DNA from: an uncultured Rhodoferax sp.
Lineage (GTDB): Bacteria; Pseudomonadota; Gammaproteobacteria; Burkholderiales; Burkholderiaceae_C
DNA length: 64,000 nt
Assembly: GCF_946221635.1 (NCBI RefSeq)
Contig: NZ_CAMIHB010000006.1
Span: 1 to 64,000 of the forward strand
Reading direction: 5' to 3'
The stretch's first letter is position 1; every line of letters starts with the position of its first letter. The translations under genes were made by a program, and so were the position numbers. Shown here piece after piece: positions 34,438-42,515 of the stretch. Under the pieces are notes generated by a model. The model worked only from the letters and a program-made list of their open reading frames with translations, had not been told where the DNA came from and did not search any database.

Positions 34438-35606
34438 TAGTGCTTCACATCCAGGGTAATTTCGGTGAAGGAGGCTTCTTCTTCCTCTTCCACGGCGGCG
34501 CTGGGCTTGCTGGCGCCTTTGGTGAAGTCGTTCTGCAGGCGCCACAAGAGGTTGGTGGGCGAGTCGGCGTGGGCCAGCCCCTCCTTGCGGTCCACGATGC
34601 CATCCACGATAAGACGGGCAATGTCGTGTTCGAAGGTCTGCGAGCCCTCGGCCATGGACTTTTCCATGGCTTCGCGCACGCCGGAGAAGTCGCCTTTTTC
34701 GATCAGCTCTGCAATCAGCTTGGTATTGAGCAAGACCTCGGCGGCCGGGGTGCGCATGCCGGCGGTGGTGCGCAGCAGGCGCTGGGACACCACCGCCCGC
34801 AAGGCGGCAGCCAGGTCACCCAGCATGGTGGGGCGCACTTCCACCGGGTAGAAGCTCAGGATGCGGTTCAGCGCCTGGTAGCTGTTGTTGGCATGCATGG
34901 TGGCCAGGCACAGATGGCCCGATTGCGCATAAGCGATGGCCGCCGACATGGTTTCCTGGTCGCGGATTTCACCGATCAGGATCACATCCGGCGCCTGGCG
35001 CAGCGCGTTCTTCAGGGCCACTTGGAGGGACACCGTATCGGTGCCGACTTCGCGCTGGTTCACCACCGACTTCTTGTTCTTGAACAGGAATTCGACCGGG
35101 TCTTCGATGGTCAGGATGTGGCCCGAGACGTTCTCGTTGCGGTAATCCATCATCGAAGCCAGCGTGGTGCTCTTGCCCGCACCCGTGGCGCCCACCATCA
35201 GCAGCAGGCCGCGCTTTTCCATGATCAGCTCGGACAGCACGGGCGGCAACTGCAGATTGGCCAGGGGCGGAATGTCCACCGCGATGTAGCGGATCACTGC
35301 CGCAATGCTGCCACGCTGGCGCATGGCGCTGACGCGAAAGCGCCCCACGCCAGCCAGGGGGAAGCCCACATTGAGTTCGCCCTCGGCATCCAGCAGGGCC
35401 ATGTGCTCCGCCGACAAGACTTCTGCCAGCAGATTCTTGGGGGCATCGGCCGGCAGGGTCTGGCTGTTGATCGGTACGCACTGGCCGTTGATCTTGATCA
35501 GCGCCGGGGCGTGGGCTGACAAGTACACATCCGACGCCTTCTTTTCGCTCATCAGGCGAAGAATGCGTTCCATCGTTCCGGATGGCTGGGGCGTGGTCGT
35601 GGCCAT
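34437..35606 (-). CDS. pilU: PilT/PilU-type twitching ATPase
   Basis: A 389-residue hexameric ATPase of the PilT family. It has an N-terminal PAS-like domain (MERILRLMSEKKASDVYLSAHAPALIKINGQ), Walker A GATGAGKST (about 139), the Asp box LTIEDPVEFLF, Walker B DVILIGEIRDQETM and the His box CLATMHANNSYQALNRI. The C-terminus, ending in acidic EEEEEASFTE, is longer than in PilT (about 345), which favours PilU, the accessory retraction motor of type IV pili. It is oddly placed inside the dap operon between dapD and dapE; no other pilus gene is in the window. Confidence 0.9.
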   Translation of the reverse strand: MATTTPQPSGTMERILRLMSEKKASDVYLSAHAPALIKINGQCVPINSQTLPADAPKNLLAEVLSAEHMALLDAEGELNVGFPLAGVGRFRVSAMRQRGSIAAVIRYIAVDIPPLANLQLPPVLSELIMEKRGLLLMVGATGAGKSTTLASMMDYRNENVSGHILTIEDPVEFLFKNKKSVVNQREVGTDTVSLQVALKNALRQAPDVILIGEIRDQETMSAAIAYAQSGHLCLATMHANNSYQALNRILSFYPVEVRPTMLGDLAAALRAVVSQRLLRTTAGMRTPAAEVLLNTKLIAELIEKGDFSGVREAMEKSMAEGSQTFEHDIARLIVDGIVDRKEGLAHADSPTNLLWRLQNDFTKGASKPSAAVEEEEEASFTEITLDVKH

Positions 35607-35636
35607 GGCGTACCTTTCGGTGGGCAGTGGGTTTGC

Positions 35637-36461
35637 TTAGTCGCGCAGCAGATCGTTCAGCGACGTCTTGGAACGCGTTTGCGCGTCCACGCGCTTGACG
35701 ATGATGGCGGCGTACAGGCTGTACTTGCCGTCGTTCTTGGGCAGGCTGCCGCTGATCACCACGGAGCCGGCAGGCACACGGCCGTAGCTCACGGTGTCGC
35801 TGGCGCGGTCGTAGATGGGGGTGCTCTGACCGATGTACACGCCCATGGAGATCACGGAGTTTTCTTCCACGATCACGCCTTCGACGATTTCGGAGCGCGC
35901 GCCGATGAAGCAGTTGTCTTCAATGATGGTGGGGCCGGCTTGCATGGGTTCCAGCACGCCGCCAATGCCTACGCCGCCAGACAAGTGCACGTGCTTGCCG
36001 ATCTGGGCGCAGGAGCCCACGGTGGCCCAGGTGTCCACCATGGTGCCTTCGTCCACGTAGGAGCCGATGTTGCAGTACGAGGGCATCAGGATCACGCCCT
36101 TGCCCTGGAAGCTGCCACGGCGCGCCACAGCGGGCGGCACCACGCGCACGCCGCTGGCCTTGAGGTCCGCTTCGGACATGCCGGAGAACTTGGTGCCCAC
36201 CTTGTCGTAGAAGCCCAGGTCGCCGGATTGCACGATGGCGTTGTCCTTGAGGCGGAAGCTCAGCAGCACGGCCTTCTTGATCCACTGGTGCGTGGTCCAC
36301 TGGCCCACGGCCTCACGGGTTGCCACACGCAGGCGGCCGGCGTCCAGTTCGTTCAGCACATGCTCCACGGCGTCGCGCACTTCGGCAGGGGCGGAGGCCA
36401 CGGAGATGTTGGCGCGGTCTTCCCACGCAGCGTCGATCACGGATTGCAGTTGTTGGCTCAT
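35637..36461 (-). CDS. dapD: Tetrahydrodipicolinate N-succinyltransferase
   Basis: A 274-residue left-handed beta-helix acyltransferase using succinyl-CoA in the succinylase route to lysine. Hexapeptide repeats run from about 105 to 235 (GVILMPSYCNIGSYVDEGTMVDTWATVGSCAQIGKHVHLSGGVGIGGVLEPMQAGPTIIEDNCFIGARSEIVEGVIVEENSVISMG). The length is exactly that of the family. It lies between dapC (49 bp upstream) and pilU (30 bp downstream). Confidence 0.98.
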   Translation of the reverse strand: MSQQLQSVIDAAWEDRANISVASAPAEVRDAVEHVLNELDAGRLRVATREAVGQWTTHQWIKKAVLLSFRLKDNAIVQSGDLGFYDKVGTKFSGMSEADLKASGVRVVPPAVARRGSFQGKGVILMPSYCNIGSYVDEGTMVDTWATVGSCAQIGKHVHLSGGVGIGGVLEPMQAGPTIIEDNCFIGARSEIVEGVIVEENSVISMGVYIGQSTPIYDRASDTVSYGRVPAGSVVISGSLPKNDGKYSLYAAIIVKRVDAQTRSKTSLNDLLRD

Positions 36462-36510
36462 AAAGTGTCTTGAAAAGAACAGGAGTGGGTAAACAAAAAA
36501 TCAGTCCGGA

Positions 36511-37725
36511 TCAGCGCCGGGACTGGACAAACTGGACGATGCGCTGCGCGGCCTCCACGCATTCCGCCGCTTCGGCCACCAGGGCCATGCGGATGCGGCC
36601 CGCGCCGGGGTTGCTGCCATGGGCCTCGCGGGCCAGGTAGCTGCCGGGCAGCACGGTCACATTGTATTGAGCCAGCAGATCGCGCGCGAAGTCGGTGTCG
36701 CTGCCCTGGACCTTGGCCCAGAGGTAGAAGCCGGCATCGGGCAGGGCCACGTCCAGCACCTCGGCCAGCATGGGCGTGACCTGGGCGAACTTGGCGCGGT
36801 ACTGCGCGCGGTTTTCCACCACATGGGCCTCGTCGTCCCATGCGGCGGCGCTGGCGGTCTGCACCACCATGCTCATGGCGCTGCCGTGGTAGGTGCGGTA
36901 GAGCAGGAACTGCTTGACCAAGGTGGCGTCGCCGGCGCAAAAGCCGCTGCGCATGCCCGGCACATTGCTGCGCTTGGACAGGCTGGTGAAGATCACCAGG
37001 TTCTTGAAATCCGTGCGGCCCAGCTTGGCGGCGGCTTCCAGCCCGCCCAGCGGCGGTTCGTCGCGGAAGTAAATCTCGCTGTAGCACTCGTCGGACGCGA
37101 TCACAAAGCCGTACTGGTCGCTCAGGGCAAACAGCTTCTCCCATTCGGAGAGCGGCATCACTGCACCGGCCGGGTTGCCGGGGGAGCAGACATAGAGCAG
37201 CTGGGTACGCGCCCAGACCTCGGCCGGCACGCTGTCCCAGTCTTGCGCAAAGTTGCGTTCGGGCACCGAGGGCACGAAGTAGGGCTGGGCGCCGCTGAGC
37301 AGGGCCGCGCCTTCATAGATTTGGTAGAACGGGTTGGGACAGACCACCTGCACAGGCCCGCGCGCATCGGCTTTTTCGGGGTTGATGACGGTCTGGGCAA
37401 AGGCAAACAGGGCCTCACGCGAGCCGTTGATGGGCAGGATTTGCGTGGCAGCATCCAGTTGCAGGCCGTAGCGCCGCTCCACCCAGCGCGCCATGGACGC
37501 GCGCAGCTTGGGGTCACCCGCCGTGGCCGGGTAGACCGACAGCCCACCGTCGGCGCTGCGGATGGCATCGCAATAGGCGTCCTTGATCAGGTCGGGCGTG
37601 GGGTGGCGGGGTTCGCCAATCCCCAGGCTGATCGGGCGGTAGGCGGGGTTGGGTGTGACGCTGGAGAACAGCTGGCGCAGGCGTTCAAAAGGGTAGGCCT
37701 GCAGGCGCGACAAATTCGGATTCAT
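36511..37725 (-). CDS. dapC: Succinyldiaminopimelate transaminase
   Basis: A 404-residue fold-type I aminotransferase. It has PISLGIGEPRHPTPDLIKDA, the substrate/PLP loop NPGNPAGAVMP-like CSPGNPAGAVM, YGFVIASDECYSEIYF, and the PLP lysine in FTSLSKRSNVPGMRSGF. Placed before dapD and dapE, it is best read as DapC of the succinylase branch. The ATG at 37725 comes 8 bases after a GATAAT box, which suggests a leaderless transcript for the operon. Confidence 0.95.
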   Translation of the reverse strand: MNPNLSRLQAYPFERLRQLFSSVTPNPAYRPISLGIGEPRHPTPDLIKDAYCDAIRSADGGLSVYPATAGDPKLRASMARWVERRYGLQLDAATQILPINGSREALFAFAQTVINPEKADARGPVQVVCPNPFYQIYEGAALLSGAQPYFVPSVPERNFAQDWDSVPAEVWARTQLLYVCSPGNPAGAVMPLSEWEKLFALSDQYGFVIASDECYSEIYFRDEPPLGGLEAAAKLGRTDFKNLVIFTSLSKRSNVPGMRSGFCAGDATLVKQFLLYRTYHGSAMSMVVQTASAAAWDDEAHVVENRAQYRAKFAQVTPMLAEVLDVALPDAGFYLWAKVQGSDTDFARDLLAQYNVTVLPGSYLAREAHGSNPGAGRIRMALVAEAAECVEAAQRIVQFVQSRR

Positions 37726-37733
37726 GGGGCGGC

Positions 37734-37739
37734 ATTATC
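37734..37739 (-). promoter_or_regulatory. Candidate -10 box of dapC operon (leaderless type)
   Basis: On the minus strand GATAAT is followed by exactly 8 bases and the dapC ATG; a -35-like CTGAAA (37761-37756) lies 16 bases upstream. Transcription would start at or next to the start codon. Confidence 0.5.
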
Positions 37740-37893
37740 CCCCGTGGCCCGTGGTTTTCAGGCTGTAACGTTTGTCTGCCCGGCCTACGGGTGGAGCGGC
37801 TTGGCTACACAGTATCATCGGGGGCCGTTCCTCAGTCAGACTTGACTGATAAACCCAATGAAATCAACTGCTTAGAGCAGACTACACCCGTCC

Positions 37894-40800
37894 GTGCGCC
37901 TCAATTCCATCAAGTTATCCGGCTTCAAGTCCTTTGCGGAGCCCACCAACTTCCTGCTGCCGGGCCAGTTGGTCGGTGTGGTGGGGCCCAACGGCTGCGG
38001 CAAATCCAACATCATGGATGCAGTGCGCTGGGTGCTGGGTGAGAGCAAGGCCAGCGAGCTGCGCGGCGAGTCCATGCAGGACGTGATCTTCAACGGTACC
38101 ACCAGCCGCAAACCGGCCAGCCGCTCCAGCGTGGAACTGGTGTTTGACAATGCCGACCACCGCGCCGGCGGCCAGTGGGGCCAGTTTGGCGAGATTGCCG
38201 TCAAGCGCGTGCTGACCCGCGATGGCACCAGCAGCTACTTCATCAATAACCAGCCCGTGCGCCGCCGCGACGTGCAGGACGTGTTTCTGGGTACCGGTCT
38301 GGGCCCGCGCGCCTACGCCATCATCGGCCAGGGCACGATCAGCCGCATCATCGAGTCCAAGCCCGAGGAGTTGCGCCTGTTCCTCGAAGAAGCTGCTGGC
38401 GTGTCCAAATACAAGGAACGCCGCCGCGAGACCGAAAACCGCCTCTCCGATACCCGTGAGAACCTGACCCGGGTGGACGACATCCTGCGCGAGCTGGGGA
38501 CCAATCTGGAACGCCTGGAAAAGCAGGCCGAGGTGGCCCAGAAGTACAACGGCCTGCAGGCCGAGGTGACGCAAAAGCAGCATCAGCAGTGGTTCCTCAA
38601 ACGCGCCGAGGCCCAGGCCGACCAGGCCAAGGTGCAGGCCGAAGGCCTGGCCGCTGTCAACGCACTCGAATCGCGCATGGCCGATCTGCGCCACGTGGAG
38701 GCCGATCTCGAAACCGTGCGCCAGGCCCACTACGCGGCGGGCGACCAGGTCAACCAGGCTCAGGGCCTGTTGTATGAGGCCAGCACGGATGTGGGCCGAC
38801 TGGAAGCCGAAATCCGCTTTGTGGTGGAAGGCCGCCAGCGGGTCGAGCAACGCCTGGCCACCTTGAAAGAGCAGGTGGGCGAATGGGCGGTGCGCCGCGA
38901 CGACGCGCAGGCCGAGATCGAACGCCTGGCCGAGCTGGCTGCACTGGGAGAGGAGCAGGCCGAGTTGCTGGCTGCCCAGGTCGAAGAGCAGGCCACGCAG
39001 CTGCCCGACATGGAAGAGGCCGTGGCCAAGGCCCAAACCGAAGCCAATGACCAGCGCAGCAGCGTGACGCAGGTGCAGCAGCAAATCCAGGTGCTGGCCG
39101 CCGAGCAGCGCAGCATTGAAGAGCAAAGCCGCCAGTTGGCCACGCGCCGCGACCGCCTGCTCGCCGACCGCAATGCGTTGTCCGCCCCGGACGAAGCCCG
39201 CTTGGTCAATCTGCAGGAGCAACTGGAGGCTGCGCAGGAGGCCAATGAAGTAGCCGATGCCCGCCTGCAGGAGTTGCAGGACGCTGTGCCCCAGCTGGAC
39301 GAAGCCCGTCGCAACCAGCAACAGGCCGTCAACGATGAATCCGCCAAGCAGGCTGATTTGTCGGCACGCCTGGAAGCCCTCAAGGCCCTGCAGGAGAAGG
39401 TCAAGACCGACGGCAAGCTGCAGCCCTGGCTCGCCAAGCACGGGCTCGACCACCTGCAAGGCCTGTGGACCCGCATCCATATCGAGCAAGGCTGGGAAAA
39501 CGCCCTGGAAAGTGCCCTGCGTGAACGCATGGGTGCGCTGGAGGTCTCTCGCCTGGAGATGCTGCGGGCCTTTGCCAACGACACGCCGCCAGCCAAGCTG
39601 GCCTTCTACAGCCCGCCGGCCGCAGCCCTGCCCGAGCGCACCGGCAGCCTGCCGCGCCTGGCCGACCTGCTGCGGGTGAACGACGCTGGCCAGAAGGCCG
39701 TGCTGACCGAATGGCTGCAGGGCTGCTACACCGCCGGCAGCTTTGAGGACGCGCTGGCCCAGCGCGACAAGCTGCAGGCTGGCGAGAGCATTTACGTCAA
39801 GTCCGGCCACGTGGTGACGGCGCACAGCGTAAGTTTCTACGCGCAAGACAGCGAGCAGGCCGGTTTGCTGGCGCGTGCGCAGGAAATCGAGAACCTGGAA
39901 AAGCAGCTGCGCGCCCAGCAACTCATCGCGGACGAATCCCGTGTGAGCCTGGCCCGTGCCGAGAGTGCCTATGCCGAAAGCGCACAGCGTCTGGTGAGCG
40001 CCCGCCGCGAAGCCGCCGAAACCCAGAGCCGCGCCCACGAGCTGCAGGTCGAAACCCTGCGCCTCACCCAGATCCTGGAGCAGACCCGCGCCCGCAGTGC
40101 GCAGATTGAGTCCGACATGGCCGAGGTGGAAGCCCAACTGGGCGACCTGCAGGAGCGTCGCGTGGAAGCCGAAGGCCGCTTCGAATCCCTGGACATGCAG
40201 TTGGCCGACAGCCAGGAGCGCCATGCCCAGCTTGAAGAGCGCGTGATCGACGGGCAGCGCAAGCTGGCCCAGTGCCGCGAGCAGCAACGCAGCCTGGAAC
40301 GCCAGGCCCAGGAAGCCCAGTTTGCCCAACGCAGCCTGCAAGCCCGCAATGCCGAACTGTCCCGTGCCATTGAAACCGCAGCCCAGCAAACCCAAAGCAT
40401 CGCCGCCGAAGAGCAGCGCGCGTTGGACGAACTCGCACGCCTGACCGACGCTGCGGCCCAGGCCGGCCTGCAGAATGCCCTGGCCCTGAAGCTGGAGCGC
40501 GAGCAGGCCCTGGGCGCCAAGCGCAGCGAGTACGACGACCTGACCGCCAAGTTGCGCGCCAGCGACGAGCGCCGTATGCAGCTGGAGCGTGAACTCGACC
40601 CGCTGCGCCAACGCATCACCGAATTCCAGCTCAAGGAGCAGGCCGCGCGCCTGGGCTTTGAGCAGTATGAAACCCAGCTTGCCGATGCCCAGGCCGACCT
40701 GGCCGCCATCGAGCAGAGCATCAAGGACGGCAATGTGCGCCTCTTCGGCATGCAGGGCGACATTGACCGCCTGCACCGCGAGATTGCCGCCTTGGGCGCC

Positions 40801-41409
40801 GTCAACCTCGCCGCGCTGGACGAACTGGCCGCAGCGCGGGAGCGCAAGCAGTTCCTGGACATGCAGAACGTGGACCTGACCCAGGCCATGAACACGCTGG
40901 AAGACGCCATCCGCAAGATCGACGCCGAAACGCGCGAGCTGCTGTCCGGCACCTTCGACCAGGTGAATTCGCACTTTGGCCGCATGTTCCCCGAGCTGTT
41001 CGGTGGCGGCAATGCGCGCCTGGTCATCACCGGTGACGAAATCCTGGACTCCGGCGTGCAGGTGATCGCCCAGCCGCCCGGCAAGAAGAACCAGACCATC
41101 CACCTGCTCTCCGGTGGCGAAAAGGCGCTCACCGCGATTGCGCTGGTGTTTGCCATCTTCCAGCTCAACCCCGCGCCGTTCTGCCTGCTGGACGAGGTGG
41201 ATGCGCCGCTGGACGACGCCAACACCGAGCGTTACGCCAAGCTGGTGGCCAGCATGAGCAAGGGCACGCAGTTCCTGTTCATCAGCCACAACAAGATCGC
41301 CATGGAAATGGCCGAACAGCTGATCGGCGTGACCATGCAGGAGCAGGGTGTGTCCCGTATCGTGGCCGTGGACATGGAGTCCGCCGTCCATATGGCGGAA
41401 CTGAACTGA
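37894..41409 (+). CDS. smc: Chromosome partition protein Smc
   Basis: A 1171-residue condensin ATPase. The head's Walker A GPNGCGKSN (31-39) lies after LNSIKLSGFKSFAEPTNF. Long coiled coils follow (about 170-500 and 660-1000, rich in Glu, Gln, Ala and Arg) around a hinge (about 500-640). The C-terminal head has the signature LLSGGEKALTAIALVFA and Walker B FCLLDEVDAPLDDAN. It compacts and segregates the chromosome with ScpA/ScpB. The start is GTG at 37894. It leads smc-zipA-ligA. Confidence 0.98.
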   Translation: MRLNSIKLSGFKSFAEPTNFLLPGQLVGVVGPNGCGKSNIMDAVRWVLGESKASELRGESMQDVIFNGTTSRKPASRSSVELVFDNADHRAGGQWGQFGEIAVKRVLTRDGTSSYFINNQPVRRRDVQDVFLGTGLGPRAYAIIGQGTISRIIESKPEELRLFLEEAAGVSKYKERRRETENRLSDTRENLTRVDDILRELGTNLERLEKQAEVAQKYNGLQAEVTQKQHQQWFLKRAEAQADQAKVQAEGLAAVNALESRMADLRHVEADLETVRQAHYAAGDQVNQAQGLLYEASTDVGRLEAEIRFVVEGRQRVEQRLATLKEQVGEWAVRRDDAQAEIERLAELAALGEEQAELLAAQVEEQATQLPDMEEAVAKAQTEANDQRSSVTQVQQQIQVLAAEQRSIEEQSRQLATRRDRLLADRNALSAPDEARLVNLQEQLEAAQEANEVADARLQELQDAVPQLDEARRNQQQAVNDESAKQADLSARLEALKALQEKVKTDGKLQPWLAKHGLDHLQGLWTRIHIEQGWENALESALRERMGALEVSRLEMLRAFANDTPPAKLAFYSPPAAALPERTGSLPRLADLLRVNDAGQKAVLTEWLQGCYTAGSFEDALAQRDKLQAGESIYVKSGHVVTAHSVSFYAQDSEQAGLLARAQEIENLEKQLRAQQLIADESRVSLARAESAYAESAQRLVSARREAAETQSRAHELQVETLRLTQILEQTRARSAQIESDMAEVEAQLGDLQERRVEAEGRFESLDMQLADSQERHAQLEERVIDGQRKLAQCREQQRSLERQAQEAQFAQRSLQARNAELSRAIETAAQQTQSIAAEEQRALDELARLTDAAAQAGLQNALALKLEREQALGAKRSEYDDLTAKLRASDERRMQLERELDPLRQRITEFQLKEQAARLGFEQYETQLADAQADLAAIEQSIKDGNVRLFGMQGDIDRLHREIAALGAVNLAALDELAAARERKQFLDMQNVDLTQAMNTLEDAIRKIDAETRELLSGTFDQVNSHFGRMFPELFGGGNARLVITGDEILDSGVQVIAQPPGKKNQTIHLLSGGEKALTAIALVFAIFQLNPAPFCLLDEVDAPLDDANTERYAKLVASMSKGTQFLFISHNKIAMEMAEQLIGVTMQEQGVSRIVAVDMESAVHMAELN

Positions 41410-41454
41410 GCGTGTCAGAGTCATTCCGCCAAACCCATTGAACCGAACCCGACG

Positions 41455-42501
41455 ATGAGCAATTTACAAATCGGACTGGCCATTGCAGGTGGCGTGGTGC
41501 TGGCGGCGGTGGTCGCCCACAGCGCCTGGACCTCGCGCCGCAACGCCCCGCGCCAGGCCCAACCCGAACCCATGCTGGACACCCAGGCACCTCTGCCTGA
41601 AAGCCAGGAGCCTTCGCTGTCCGACAGCGGCCTGGACGCCCCCGCATTCCCCTTGCCCCAGCCGCCACGCCGCCCGGTCATGGACTCGCTGATCGATGTG
41701 ATCGCAACCGTCGCGCTGGACCCCAGCGTGTCGGCCGTGTCGGGCGAAGCGGCGCTGGCCGCCATGCCGGCCACCCGCCGGGCCGGCACCAAGCCGTTTT
41801 CCATCGAAGGCTACAACCTGCAGTCCCTGGTGTGGGAAGCCCCCATGCCGGGCCAGCGCTACGGCGGCTTCCAGGCCGGCGTGCAACTCGCCAACCGTTC
41901 GGGCGCGCTCAATGAGATCGAGTACTCCGAGTTCGTGGTCAAGACCCAGGCCTTTGCCGACACCATCAATGCCACACCCGAGTTCCCTGAGATGCTGGAC
42001 GAAGTGGCACGTGCCCGCGAGCTGGATCAGTTCGCCAGTGCGCACGATGCCCAGTTGGGTTTCACCATCCGCGCGCGCAATGCGTCCTGGAGCCCCGGCT
42101 ACATCCAGCAGCATGCCGCCCGTCTGGGTTTTGTGCCCGGCGTGATTCCGGGCCGCCTGGTGCTGCCTGCGGCGCAGGAGGGCCTGCCGCCGCTGCTGGT
42201 GCTGGGCTTTGACTCGCAAGCGGCGCTGGCCGAAGACCCCGCTCAGTCCGCCGTGCGCGACATCACCCTGCATCTGGACGTCGCCCAGGTGGACCGTGCC
42301 GAGCAGCCGTTCCAGCGCATGCGCGAATCAGCCACGGCCCTGGCGCAGGCCATGGACGGCGTGGTGACCGACGACAATGGCCACCCCCTGGCCGCACAGA
42401 CCATGGATGTGATCGGCACCGAGTTGCAGTCCCTCTACGACACGCTGGAGCAGCGCGACCTGGCTGCAGGGTCGCCCTTGGCGCGCCGCCTCTTCAGTTA
42501 A
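41455..42501 (+). CDS. zipA: Cell division protein ZipA
   Basis: A 348-residue protein with an N-out membrane helix (residues ~5-23, IGLAIAGGVVLAAVVAHSAW), a Pro/Gln-rich linker, and a C-terminal FtsZ-binding domain (about 200-345, including FAQVDFVVKTQ-like SEFVVKTQAFADTINA and LGFVPGVIPGRLVLPA). It tethers FtsZ to the membrane in the divisome. Similarity to E. coli ZipA is low, but its place between smc and ligA is characteristic of this group. Confidence 0.88.
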   Translation: MSNLQIGLAIAGGVVLAAVVAHSAWTSRRNAPRQAQPEPMLDTQAPLPESQEPSLSDSGLDAPAFPLPQPPRRPVMDSLIDVIATVALDPSVSAVSGEAALAAMPATRRAGTKPFSIEGYNLQSLVWEAPMPGQRYGGFQAGVQLANRSGALNEIEYSEFVVKTQAFADTINATPEFPEMLDEVARARELDQFASAHDAQLGFTIRARNASWSPGYIQQHAARLGFVPGVIPGRLVLPAAQEGLPPLLVLGFDSQAALAEDPAQSAVRDITLHLDVAQVDRAEQPFQRMRESATALAQAMDGVVTDDNGHPLAAQTMDVIGTELQSLYDTLEQRDLAAGSPLARRLFS

Positions 42502-42515
42502 TTTCCCCGCTTGCG

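Noticed and set aside
37915..41424. An 1169-codon minus-strand frame opposite smc
   Set aside because: Its length merely mirrors smc, whose Walker and signature motifs are intact on the plus strand; the antisense product is low-complexity.
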